The notes below the pieces were generated by a model. It was given only the letters and a program-made list of their open reading frames with translations. It was not told the origin of the DNA and made no database searches. Made by a program: the position numbers and the translations under genes. From Bradyrhizobium frederickii (GTDB lineage Bacteria > Pseudomonadota > Alphaproteobacteria > Rhizobiales > Xanthobacteraceae): 52,029 nucleotides of DNA. Position 1 is the stretch's first letter; every line of letters begins with the position of its first letter. The stretch covers positions 1-52,029 of the forward strand of contig NZ_SPQS01000037.1 of NCBI RefSeq assembly GCF_004570865.1, written 5' to 3'. Of the stretch, positions 1 through 9,025 are shown in pieces.

Positions 1-1
1 T

Positions 2-175
2 GCCGGCCTGATGAACAAGCAGGTCGCCGCCGAGCTTGGGCTCGCCGAGATTACGGTCAAGATCTACCGGGGACACGTAATGAAAAAGATGCGTGCACGC
101 TCGCTGGCCGACTTGATCAGAATGACTGAGACGCTGGGAGTTCGCACTAATCGTCCTGAACAAACCCAAGTATGA
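2..175 (+). CDS. FixJ/NodW-family response regulator, C-terminal fragment (5' end outside window)
   Basis: Open from base 2 to the TGA at 173-175, giving 57 residues that enter from the left edge. The residues form a LuxR/FixJ-type helix-turn-helix: MNKQVAAELGL, then ITVKIYRGHVMKKM, then RSLADLIRM. This is the DNA-binding half of a two-component response regulator of the FixJ/NodW group. The receiver domain lies outside the window, so phosphorylation competence cannot be judged. A second, truncated receiver of the same family starts about 45 bases downstream, so this was probably a tandem of related regulators. The NodW-like assignment is by resemblance only. Confidence 0.8.
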   Translation, partial: AGLMNKQVAAELGLAEITVKIYRGHVMKKMRARSLADLIRMTETLGVRTNRPEQTQV

Positions 176-221
176 TTTTACAATTTCATCAGTCGAGCCC
201 ACTTTTCGCGCAAGGTGGCTA

Positions 222-396
222 ATGCTTGCAGCCGCTATTTCCGCTCCAGGAGGGCTCGTCTTGTCCACGCCTTTGATTTCCGTCGTTGACGACGACGCCT
301 CAGTCCGTGCGGCGACAGAGAATCTTTTGAAATCGCGTGGCTACATCGCCCAAATGTTTGCCTCGGCCAAACACAGAGGAGCCCGGAGCAGGCTGA
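222..396 (+). pseudogene. Truncated receiver domain of a FixJ/NodW-family regulator
   Basis: The reading frame from ATG 222 contains a typical receiver N-terminus (PLISVVDDDASVRAATENLL), with the acidic DDD cluster and the first helix. Resemblance stops near base 366, after residues FASA. The sequence then runs into the 3' end of an IS5-family transposase remnant read on the opposite strand. The phospho-acceptor aspartate and the whole output domain are missing, so the gene is dead. The true start is uncertain: ATG 222 or an internal TTG near 261. The junction looks like an insertion followed by deletion, because both partners are truncated there. Confidence 0.7.
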
Positions 397-1020
397 AACG
401 CTTTGAGAAGCCGTACGGTTGATTGCGATTGCTGCGGTTTGGAATAACCGGCTTGGTTCCGCGCTCATCGAGTTGTTCACGCAATTCGGCGCTATCATAG
501 GCTTTGTCACCGAGCATCCGTTTCGGCCGCTTGACCCTGCGGATCAGGCGCTCTGCGATCGGACAGTCGAGCGCTTCGCCTCCAGTCAACAGAATGGCGA
601 TCAGGCGCCCCTTAGCATCTGCGAGTGCGTGTATCTTCGTGTTGCCCCTCCGCGCGAGCGACCAACAGCCTGCTTCTGCCCCCCTTTTCCGCCCGCTGCC
701 GAGCGATGCGCTTTGACGTGCGTAGAGTCGATCATCTGGGTGTCCGTCGATCGACCGTTGCCGGCAAGCTCCCGGAACAGGTTTTCCCATATGCCGCGCC
801 GCGCCCACCGGGCGAAGCGATTATAGATCGTCGTAGGAGGTCCGTAGGCGTCGGGACAATCGGACAACGGCAGCCGCTTTTCAGCACGAGTATGATGCCG
901 CTGATAATGCGGCGATCGTCTTGCCGCTCGAAACCGCGCACTTCGGTTTGCAGATGAGGTTCGATCCGCTGCTACTGCTCGTCGCTCAGCAAAACGATCA
1001 CGATCCCAATCCTTCCCCAA
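396..1020 (-). pseudogene. IS5-family transposase remnant
   Basis: Read right to left, two overlapping frames carry a DDE transposase of the IS5 group. One has YGPPTTIYNRFARWARRG, GNGRSTDTQMIDSTHVKAH and AAGGKGGQKQ. The other has GNTKIHALADAKGR, LGDKAYDSAELREQL and GFSKR. The frame changes near 650, and the N-terminal part is also out of frame. Two of the three catalytic acids can be seen (the D of MIDSTH and the D of LGDKAYDS). The third is missing because the element is cut off after GFSKR at about 396, where the receiver fragment begins. Not functional. Confidence 0.8.
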
Positions 1021-1164
1021 AGAGAATCAGTATCGTATTGTCACAGCAGAAAAATTAATGAGTTCTCACCCTAGCACTACTTTGGCAGATTGTTGATTTT
1101 GCCGCGCTTTAGAGGATTGGACGAAGCCGCTGTCGCGGCATGTAGGGAGGCATAGCAAGGATTG

Positions 1165-1218
1165 CCTCCTGTCTGAGAGGATTGCGGGTTTTCGAAGCCC
1201 AACCCTTCAGACAGGAGG
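1165..1218 (+). promoter_or_regulatory. Stem-loop that encloses the ribosome binding site of the recombinase gene
   Basis: CCTCCTGTCTGA at 1165-1176 is an exact inverted match to TCAGACAGGAGG at 1207-1218. Between the arms lies a second imperfect hairpin (GGGTTTTCGAAGCCC, 1186-1200). The AGGAGG at 1213-1218 is the ribosome binding site for the ATG at 1226, so the stem would hide it in a full-length RNA. It could dampen translation from transcripts that read in from outside, or could be an end structure of the IS91 element. The pairing is seen directly; the role is inferred. Confidence 0.6.
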
Positions 1219-1225
1219 TTTTCCG

Positions 1226-2085
1226 ATGGCTGAGATCAGCCCACTTCGCCGCCGCATGATCGAGGACATGACGGTCCGCAATCTGTCACCGGCGACGCAG
1301 CAATCCTACCTCAACGCCGTAGCGAAGTTGAGCCGATATTTCGGTCGCTCTCCCGACCGCCTCGACCTGGAGGATATCCGTGCCTTCCAGGTTCATCTGG
1401 TTGCGACGGGGATGTCCTGGCCGGCGCTGAACCAGATCGTCTGCGCACTGCGGTTTTTCTACGGTGTGACGCTTGGTCATGACACCGTTCCGGAGCGCAT
1501 CGCCTATGCACGCAACCGCGCAAACTTCCGGTCGTGCTGAGCGCCGACGAGGTCGTGCGCTTCCTGGAAGCAATCCCGAGCCTGAAGAGCCGTACCGCGC
1601 TGACCACGGTCTATGCCGCCGGACTGCGCGTATCGGAAGTGGTCCTCTTGAAGGTTGTCGACATCGACAGCCAACGGATGCTGATCCGGGTCGAGCACGG
1701 CAAGGGCGGCAAGGACCGTTACGTTATGCTCTCGCCGCAGCTTTTGAGGATTCTGCGGACGTATTGGCGGCTCACTCGGCCAAAGCGATGGTTGTTTCCC
1801 GGCCGCGACGACGAGCGTCCGCTCGTCCCGAACGTGCTACACGCCGCCTGCCGTTCAGCTTGTGCGGCGGCCGGCTTGAGCAAGTCGGTGACGGTGCACA
1901 CGTTGCGGCACACATTCGCGACCCATCTCCTGGAGAACGGGGCCGACGTGCGCATCATCCAGGTGCTGCTCGGCCATGCCAGCCTGGCCAGCACGGCGCG
2001 CTATACCCAGGTCGCCACCAAGACCATCAGCAATACGCCAAGTCCGCTGGACCGGCTCCACCTGGAGGTCGTGCCGCCCGGCTGA
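1226..2085 (+). pseudogene. Tyrosine recombinase (XerC/D-like) of the IS91 element, frameshifted
   Basis: The first 104 residues, from ATG 1226, hold the SAM-like core-binding domain (RRRMIEDMTVRNLSPATQQS, YFGRSPDRL, FYGVTLG). Near 1515-1521 the frame breaks. The catalytic domain resumes in another frame as LSADEVVRFLEAI, GLRVSEVVLL, GKGGKDRYV, HTLRHTFATHLLENG, LGHASLASTARYTQV. The Arg, Lys, His-x-x-Arg, His and Tyr catalytic residues are all visible, so the single frameshift is the only obvious lesion. The gene ends 9 bases before the IS91 transposase ATG at 2095, which suggests co-expression. Its start is supported by AGGAGG 7 bases upstream. Confidence 0.85.
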
Positions 2086-2549
2086 GCGGGCGCCATGGCT
2101 CCGGTTCTGGAAGTGGCGGATATCTTCCGCCGCCACGGCGAAGCGTTTCGGCAAGCCCGTGCCGAGCATCTGGGCCGCATCGAGCGGCGCGTCATGGGCG
2201 CGATTACGGCCTGCCGGACGGCTGTGCTCGGCGGCCACGTCGAGCAGTGCGATGACTGCGGCGCCACACGCATCGCCTATAACTCCTGCCGCAATCGGCA
2301 TTGCCCGAAGTGCCAGGGCGCGGCGCGCGCGCAATGGCTCACCGAACGGCAAGCTGAACTCCTTCCCGTACCGTATTTCCACGTCGTCTTCACCATGCCG
2401 GCGTCCGCCGGCGAGATCGCCTTCCAGAACAAGGCTGTCGTCTATGCCCATCCTGTTCCGCTGCGCGGCCGAGACGCTCGCCACCATCGCGGCCGATCCC
2501 AAGCATCTCGGCGCTCAGCTCGGCGTGACTGCCGTCCTCCATACCTGAT

Positions 2550-3796
2550 GTGGTGGAACGGCCCGCTCCATCAGCATCAAAGTGCTAGAACGTGGTCGTT
2601 GTTCGAACGCCACAAAGGAGGGACCGTTCCGTGAAACAGGTTATCACCATCGGACTGGATCTGGCCAAGCACGTATTCCAGGTTCACGGGGCGGATGCCA
2701 AGGGCTCACCCGTGTTCAACCGGAAACTGCGGCGCAGCGAAGTTCTGCGTTTCTTTGAGAAGCTGCCAGCATGCCTGGTGGGGATGGAAGCATGCGGTAG
2801 CGCCCACTATTGGGCACGCGAGATCGCAGCTCTCGGTCATGAGGTGCGGCTCATTCCGCCGGCTTATGTCAAACCCTTCGTCAAGCACGGCAAAACGGAT
2901 GCGGCGGACGCGGAGGCCATCAGCGAAGCGGTGACCCGAAAGACCATGCGCTTCGTGCCGATTAAGACGGCCGAGCAACAGGCTGCCGCGATGGTGCTCA
3001 AGACCCGCGCTCTTCTAGTGCGGCAGCGAACGCAGGCGGTCAACGCGTTGCGCGCGCACCTAGCAGAACTGGGCATCATCGCCACCGCCGGCCTGGCAAA
3101 GGTTGAGGCGCTGGTCGCGATCGTGCGGGACGAGACAGATGCTCGCGTGCCAATAGCGGCGCGCTTCGCCCTGAGGGCTATTGCCGATCAAATTGAAGCT
3201 TCAGCCGACCAGATCGACAGGCTTGAGCGCGCAATCGTCATGGAGGCCAAGCACGACGAGGACATGCGTCGGTTGACGACGATCACTGGCGTCGGTGCCA
3301 TTACTGCGGCGACCATCAAGGCGCTTGTGCCGGATCCCGGCGGTTTCAAGTCGGCTCGCCACTTTGCCGCCTGGCTGGGATTGACGCCGCGGTCTCATTC
3401 AAGCGGAGGCAAAGAGCGGCTGGGACGAATATCGAAGATGGGAAATCCGGAACTCCGCACTCTCCTCGTCGTCGGGGCAACAGCCGTCTTGCGGGTCGCC
3501 CGAAACGACGCTCGGGCGCAACCGCGGCTGAAAGCGCTGCTCGCCAGACCGCCGTTCAAGGTTGCAGCGGTTGCGCAGGCCAACAAGACGGCGCGGATCA
3601 TCTGGGCTCTTCTAAACAAGGGCGGAACTTATCGGCGTCCCGCCGTTACCGCGGTCGACGTCTGATGGACGAATGACCGCCAAAACGATCTGACCGGCGC
3701 AGGCCGGCGGAGGGCAAGGTGCAACAACAGGCGATGAACCCATGGGACGAAATCCCGAGACGAGTGAAGCTGCTGGCCCTAATGCGCTCAAGCGCG
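2550..3796 (+). mobile_element. IS110-family insertion inside the IS91 transposase
   Basis: The segment contains one intact IS110-type transposase gene (2631-3665) and is bounded by the 10-base direct repeat CATACCTGAT at 2540-2549 and 3797-3806. The left copy lies where the IS91 transposase should read VLHTWGQ. IS110 elements usually make little or no target duplication, so the repeat may include bases of the element itself. End positions are inferred from this repeat. Confidence 0.65.
2631..3665 (+). CDS. IS110-family transposase (intact)
   Basis: The 344-residue DEDD transposase catalyses site-specific movement of the element. The GTG start at 2631 is preferred over an upstream in-frame start because AAAGGAGGG lies about 9 bases before it. 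The N-terminal RuvC-like part reads TIGLDLAKHVFQVHGAD, then GMEACGSAHYWAR, then KTDAADAEAISEAV, giving the D, E, D and D residues. The C-terminal Transposase_20 part reads TITGVGAITAATIKAL, FAAWLGLTPRSHSSGGKERL and ISKMGNPELRTLLV, with the conserved serine region. The length is normal for the family and no lesion is visible, so this may be the only complete transposase gene in the left half of the window. Confidence 0.9.
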   Translation: MKQVITIGLDLAKHVFQVHGADAKGSPVFNRKLRRSEVLRFFEKLPACLVGMEACGSAHYWAREIAALGHEVRLIPPAYVKPFVKHGKTDAADAEAISEAVTRKTMRFVPIKTAEQQAAAMVLKTRALLVRQRTQAVNALRAHLAELGIIATAGLAKVEALVAIVRDETDARVPIAARFALRAIADQIEASADQIDRLERAIVMEAKHDEDMRRLTTITGVGAITAATIKALVPDPGGFKSARHFAAWLGLTPRSHSSGGKERLGRISKMGNPELRTLLVVGATAVLRVARNDARAQPRLKALLARPPFKVAAVAQANKTARIIWALLNKGGTYRRPAVTAVDV

Positions 3797-5077
3797 CATA
3801 CCTGATTTAGCTCTTCGTTCCGCGGATCTCATCGAGGCCAGCGGCCATCGCCGCGCGCAAAGGCCGGACATATGACCGCACCGTTCCAATGTGTGAAATC
3901 GGCTGAAAAAGCTCTTGCCACGCGGGCCGTTCCACATATGGGGCCAGACCCTGCAACACCATCCGCATATCCACTGCGTCGTGCCGGGCGGTGGACCCTC
4001 GCTCGACGGCACACGCTGGGTCGCTTGCCGGCCCGGCTTCTTCCTGCCAGTGCGCGTCCTCTCCCGGCTGTTCCGCCGCCTGTTTCTGCAAGAGCTACAA
4101 GCTGCCTACGCGGCTGGCCAGCTGAGCTTCTTTGGCGCTCTCGCCCATCTCACCGATCCCGCTGCATTCGCCGCGCGCCTTAATCAACTTCGACAGACCA
4201 ACTGGGTCGTCTATGCCAAGCCACCATTTGGCGGGCCCGAACAGGTGCTGGCTTATCTCGGCCGCTATACGCACCGCGTCGCCATCGCCAACAGTCGGCT
4301 GATCTCGCTTGCCGACGGCAAGGTGAGCTTTTCCTGGAAGGACTATCGGCAGAATCGCAAAGCCAAGGTGATGACGCTTGATGCCGGTGAGTTCATTCGT
4401 CGCTTTCTCCTGCACACCCTGCCGGACGGCTTCCACCGCATCCACCACTATGGCCTCCTCGCCAATGGCGGACGCAACGATAAAATCGCCCTCTGCCGTC
4501 AACTCCTTGCTGTCCGCAACGCTCCGGCTGATCAGGAAGCCAGCGGCGATCCTCTCGTCAAATGCGAGATCCCCGTCTGCCCACATTGCGGCGGCACCAT
4601 GCGGCGCGTCGATGTCGTCCCGCGAGCCTGCGCACGCGACCATCCGCTTCGTTGTGATACGTCATGACCAGCGCCTGCACCATCCACCCCTTCCGGGATG
4701 ACCCTCTCGGTGGCAACATCCGATGTCGCCGTGGCCGCGTTCGTCACCAATCACCCCGTCGTTCGTTCGGCCGCGCATCCCAGCACAGCAAATCGATCGC
4801 GGTATCGCGCCCCTGGCCAGATCAATGCGGCCGCTCGTATCAGCTGAATGTCTCGCCGACGCGCGGCGACCACAGGCGCGCCTTCTCCGCAGCCGCACTG
4901 GCTGCACTATCCCCATAGCGCCCACAACTCCGCGGCTTCGTTCAATCCGGCTTCTATGAGGTCGCAGCTACGACAGAGCGCGAGGCTGGCCTTTGCCCCG
5001 CGACCTCACAGAACCCTCAAGATTCCCGAATCAATTTTTCAATGATTCATGGGTGGTCGGCTCTTGGAGGGCTGACC

Positions 5078-6391
5078 ATGCCGGGATGGGAAGACGAACT
5101 CGAACGCTGGCTGATGCCGTTCTTGGACCGGCTGGGTCATAAGACCCGGCAGCGGATGTGTCCTCTATATGTTGCGGGATTGATCGGTCCTGGCGACCGC
5201 AAGAGCGTTCAGCCGATGGCAGACCGCCTTGCCACGAGCAGCTACGACCAGTTGCACCATTTCATTGCGGACGGTGTCTGGGACCCGACGCCGCTGGAGA
5301 CAGAGCTGCTCGATCAGGCGGACCGACTTGTCGGCGGCAGGGATGCGGTGCTGGTTATTGATGACACCTCACTGCCGAAGAAGGGCGAACGCTCGGTTGG
5401 TGTTGCGGCTCAATACGCGTCGGCTCTCGGCAAAACAGCAAATTGCCAAACGCTGGTGTCTTTGACGCTTGCGCGCGGCGAAGTGCCCGTGATGGTCGCG
5501 TTGCGCCTCTTTCTGCCCGACAGTTGGACAAGCAATATGTCTCGTTTGAAGCGCGCTCGCGTGCCAGCCGAATACCGAACGCCACGGTCCAAGCCGGAAA
5601 TTGCTTTGGCCGAAATTGACCGCGCGATAGCAGCCAAACGTGCGCTTTGGATGTGTGTTGGCGGACGCAGGATACGGACTTAGCGCACCGTTTCGACAAG
5701 GGCTAACCGAGCGCGGGCTGGCCTGGGCTGTTGGCATCCCTCGGCACCTGAAGGTGTATCCGGTCGATGTGAAGCTCATTTGGCCGATTACCAAAGTCCG
5801 CGGGAAACCACGAAAGCACCACGTGCCCGATATCTTATCGATTGCGGCAGAACAAATGCTGGCCAGCGCCAAATGGAAAACCGTGAGTTGGCGCAGCGGG
5901 ACGAAAGGTCGACTGAAAGCCCAATTTGCTGCTCTCCGCGTCCGGACCGCCGACGGCCCTCCACAGCGGATATGGGATAAAGGTCAGCAGCATCTCCCAG
6001 GCGACGAAGCCTGGCTCATTGGCGAGCAACGTGCCTCAGGGGAAAAGAAATACTATCTCGCCAATCTCCCTGCGGCGACGGATCTGCGCACACTGGCCGC
6101 CACCATCAAGGCACGGTGGATTGGCAGCAGGCCCATCAGCAGTTGAAGGAGGAGCTTGGACTTGATCACTTCGAAGGGCGATCATGGCAAGGTCTTCATC
6201 GCCACGCCTTGATGACAATGATTGCCTACGCCTTCCTGCAACATCGTCGCCTCGCATACGCGGGGCGGAAAAAAAAGAATCAACGGGCCTCCGCCCCAGC
6301 CAACCATGCCAGCCGTACGTCACGCCATCGTAGATCTCATCCTCCGGCCGCCACCTCAGCACTGCCCATATTGCCGAAAGCAAATCCTTGA
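5078..6391 (+). pseudogene. IS701-family transposase, two frameshifts
   Basis: Three consecutive frames together spell an IS701-type DDE transposase. Segment one starts at ATG 5078 (WEDELERWLMPFLDRLGHK, SYDQLHHFIADGVWD, LVIDDTSLPKKGERSVGVA). Segment two runs from about 5650 (VLADAGYG, LAWAVGIPRHLKVYP, KYYLANLP). Segment three runs from about 6116 (QQAHQQLKEELGLDHFEG, SWQGLHRHALMTMIAYAFLQ). The frame breaks fall near 5650 and 6115-6135. The acids in VIDD, ADAGYG and KEELGLDHFEG fit the DDE triad. The gene abuts the tail of the IS91 element and ends about 100 bases before an IS630 fragment. Confidence 0.85.
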
Positions 6392-6494
6392 AAAACAGCG
6401 GCGAAAGCACATTCTGCCAAAGTCGTGCTAGTCATCTGGAACGCAAGTTCGTCACATTAGTTGATAGCTCGAATCTCTATAGAGGAGAGTGCTC

Positions 6495-6815
6495 GTGGCG
6501 AATGCAGGTGAGCGAGGCCGGCCGATCGCGCCGCTGGTTCTTAGCCCGCAGGAGCGGGCGTACTTGGAGAGGCAGGTTCGTCGTCATTGCGTTGCCCGAT
6601 CGCTACCTGAGCGCTGCCGCGCGATCCTGCGGTGTGCGGATGGCTTGCCAAGCAAGTCGGTAGCTGCCGAACTCGGCCTCCACGAACACACCGTGGCAAA
6701 TGGCGCCGCCGATTTTTGAAGGACCGCTGTGATGGCCTGCTTGACGAAGCCCGCCCTGGCCGTCCTCGAACCATCAACGACGATCAAGTTCAGGCGGCAT
6801 CAGGGACAGTTGCGC
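6495..6815 (+). pseudogene. IS630-family transposase, N-terminal fragment
   Basis: GTG 6495 follows a GAGGAG-like ribosome site and opens a frame with the helix-turn-helix region of IS630 transposases (LVLSPQERAYLERQVRRH, RCRAILRCADGLPSKSVAAE). The frame breaks near 6700 and continues as RRRFLKDRCDGLLDEARPG and RPRTINDDQV. Resemblance stops near 6795, where an unrelated IS5-like fragment begins. The whole catalytic domain is missing, so this is a dead fragment. Confidence 0.75.
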
Positions 6816-6971
6816 ATCCTGCGTAGCAGGCTCGGCCCAATCATTCGCGACATCCGCCGCAACATCAAGGGCCAGCCGGCACTGGAGGAGGCCTTCGCCC
6901 TTCCGCTCGGCTGGGTCGCGCAGATTCATTCGCAGCAGCAGCGCCAGCGCGGCTGGAAGCTTTATTCCTTC

Positions 6972-8351
6972 TGTGGTTGCCGTCCGTGATGCAAGAAGAT
7001 TTTTTACTTGCAAGCATGTGATCGAGTGCGCGCTTCTGTGAGGCCTTCATGTGCGGCCCTTCAGATGCCGCCGGCCGGGATGGTGATCTGCGGATCAAGT
7101 CCAAATCTTCCATTCGAGCTCGAAGCTCCAGGAATAAAGCTGGTTTTCCTGATCCAGATCTTTCGATCCTTTGCCCATGCAAGTAGTCGTCTTCTCACAC
7201 TCCCCAACGTACCGGCGTTAGATTGAGACCCGCTGCGGACTGATCGTCATGCAGTGGCCTCCAGCGCCGGATCTCGATAGTTCTCCTTCTTCGTCCAGAT
7301 GGCGCGTGCCATCTTGTTCGCGAGTGCGACCGCCACGAGCATACGCGGCTTCTTGAGCAGTATGCGGCCCAGCCAGGTTTTCTCGCTTATGGACTTTCGT
7401 CCCAGCCAGCTCAGGCGGGACATCGCGCCAATGATCAGGAGCTTACGTATGTCCAGTTGGCCGGCCTTCGACGCCCGGCCAAGCCGTTGCTTACCACCCG
7501 ATGAATATTGCCGTGGGACAAGTCCCAGCCACGCGGCGAAATCCCGGCCGGATCTGAATGTCTCCATCGGCGGCCCGAAGGCCTCGATCGCCAGCGCGGT
7601 GATCGGGCCTACGCCGGGCATCGTCTGCAGGCGCTTTGCCGTTTCGGTCTTCGTAGCTAGCTCCTTGAGTCGCACCAGCATGGCCTGGATCCGAGCGGTC
7701 TTTTCAGCGATCTGCTGCAGCATATCGCGGCAGAGGTCGTGCACGAGCTTCGGCAAATCACTTTGCTCTTGGTCTAAGTCGTGAATCTGCTCATGCCTGG
7801 GTTTCCTTGCGGAGCGATGTAGCCGTATTCATAGAGATACGCACGCAAGGCATTCGTCAATTCGGTGCGCTGGCGGACCAATTGCTCGCGGTTTCGAAAC
7901 AGAACCGCCCGCGTCTGCTGAGCCTCGGTCTTGATCTCGACAAAACGCATTTCCGGACGCTGCGCCGCGTCAACGATCGCCTCGGCGTCGGCCGCGTCAT
8001 TCTTCTGACGCTTCAAGAACGGCTTGACGTAGCGCGGCGAGATCAATTTCACGTCGTGTCCCAGCTTAATCATCTGCCGAGCCCAACAATGGGCCCCGCC
8101 GCAAGCCTCCATCACCACTACGCTAGGCGCCTGCTCAGCCATGAATTTGCGAAATTGAGCTCGCGAGAGCTTCTTGCGAAACTTCACGTGCCCCGTCATC
8201 GACGCGCCATGGAGTTGGAAAACATTCTTTGCCAGATCCACGCCGATCATCGTATCTTTCGTCACGGTTGCCGTCCTTTGCGCTCAGTGGCTGTGAACCA
8301 CCCTTATGGCACATTGCGATGCCGTCAGGGATGGACGGCAACCATCCCATC
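6972..8351 (-). mobile_element. IS110-family element inserted in the IS5-like transposase
   Basis: The boundaries come from the point where the host transposase breaks off (TTCC at 6966-6970) and resumes (CATGCTCC from 8355). A short CTTC motif occurs on both sides, so the exact edges may move by a few bases. Inside are one transposase gene on the minus strand and about 280 non-coding bases at 6972-7246. This is a different IS110 copy from the one at 2550-3796; the two proteins clearly diverge. Confidence 0.7.
7247..8265 (-). pseudogene. IS110-family transposase, broken
   Basis: The N-terminal frame (8265 to 7774) reads MIGVDLAKNVFQLHGAS, VVMEACGGAHCWARQM, KNDAADAEAIVDAAQRPEMR, ALRAYLYEYGYIAPQG. 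The C-terminal frame (from about 7756) reads VHDLCRDMLQQIAEKT, TMPGVGPITALAIEAFG, FAAWLGLVPRQYSSGGKQRL, GQLDIRKLLIIGAMS. The two parts lie in different frames, and the linker between IAPQG and LVHDL is shorter than in relatives, so a small deletion near 7760-7800 probably broke the gene. DEDD residues are visible in the N-terminal part. Confidence 0.85.
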
Positions 8352-9025
8352 TTCCATGCTCCGGAGGTGGAATGCATCGGCAAAGCCCAGGCCCCCGCGC
8401 CTTACGAGTTCGGCGTGAAGGCCTCCGTCGTGACCAACAATCGCCCCGCTCCCGGCGGACTGCTCGTGCTGCACGCGAGCGCAATGCACGACAATCCGTA
8501 TGATGGGCACACACCCTGCGGGACGCCATCGAGCGCACCGAGACGCTCACCGGCTGTCCGATCGAGCGGGCCTATGTCGACAAGGGGTACCGCGGCCGCC
8601 ACGCGCAAAATCCCCGTCGCGTCTTCATCTCCGGCCATAAGCGCAGCGTCTTCGGTGTCATCAAGCGCGAGCTGCGCCGTCACTCTGCCATCGAGCCCAT
8701 CATCGGGCACATGAAGGCCGAAGGCCACCTCGGCCGCTGCTACCTCAAAGGCCGCGCCGGCGACGCCGCCAATGTCGTCCTCTCAGCCGTCGGCCACAAC
8801 TTCCGCCGCATCCTCGCCCGGTTCAGAGAACTCTTGGGCCTCTTCCTGGAGTTGCTAATGGCGAACGCTCGCCTCTCCAACAGCTCAATCCGGCTTCTTA
8901 GCTCAGGAGTTGGCGCCTGGAGCCCAAAGTGCGGTTCATTCGGCCACTGGATCCGGATGCGAAGAAGACCGATGCCGTACCACAAGCGGCGCTCTATCGA
9001 GTCGCTTAACTAGTCTCGTATCGAG

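Larger units (their letters stand above)
2095..4667 (+). pseudogene. IS91-family transposase, split by an IS110 insertion
   Basis: The N-terminal part (2095 to about 2545) shows EVADIFRRHGEAFR, a zinc-binding segment (EQCDDCGATRIAYNSCRNRH followed by CPKC) and LPVPYFHVVFTMP, with a frame slip near 2450-2460. The C-terminal part resumes near 3934 as IWGQTLQHHPHIHCVVPGGG, with AYLGRYTHRVAIANSRL, VSFSWKDYR and EFIRRFLLHTLPDGFHRIHH. These are the HUH-like replicative transposase segments of the IS91 family. Between the halves lie the IS110 element and about 130 unassigned bases (3807-3933). The protein cannot be made intact. Confidence 0.8.
1140..5035 (+). mobile_element. IS91-family element with tyrosine recombinase, interrupted by an IS110 element
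   Basis: The composite unit holds a tyrosine recombinase (1226-2085), then ten bases later an IS91-type transposase (2095-4667) that is split by an IS110-family insertion at 2550-3796. Tyrosine recombinase plus IS91 transposase is a known gene pair in rhizobial IS91-like elements. The outer ends were set from where recognisable sequence begins and stops and are approximate. From about 4670 to 5035 the sequence shows no gene and probably is the non-coding tail of the element. Both genes carry frameshifts, so the element looks immobile. Confidence 0.7.
6795..8865 (+). pseudogene. IS5-like DDE transposase interrupted by an IS110 element
   Basis: The left piece (about 6795-6971) reads QLRILRSRLGPIIRDIRRN, QPALEEAFALPL, GWKLYSF. 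The right piece (8355-8865) reads HAPEVECIGKAQAPAPYEFG, then in another frame GCPIERAYVDKGYRGRHAQN, RRVFISGHKRSVFGVIKREL, HMKAEGHLGRCYLKGRAGD, GHNFRRILARF. Rejoining KLYSF to HAPEVEC restores a continuous protein across an insertion of about 1.38 kb. Part of the N-terminus is missing and the right piece has a further frameshift near 8500. Family assignment within the broad IS5 group is by resemblance. Confidence 0.75.

Noticed and set aside
341..957. Long plus-strand ORFs across the left IS remnant
   Set aside because: They mirror the IS5 transposase on the minus strand and have no family signature of their own.
1473..2548. ORFs of 190-260 residues overlapping the recombinase and IS91 transposase
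   Set aside because: They are high-GC shadows of the recognisable recombinase and transposase frames.
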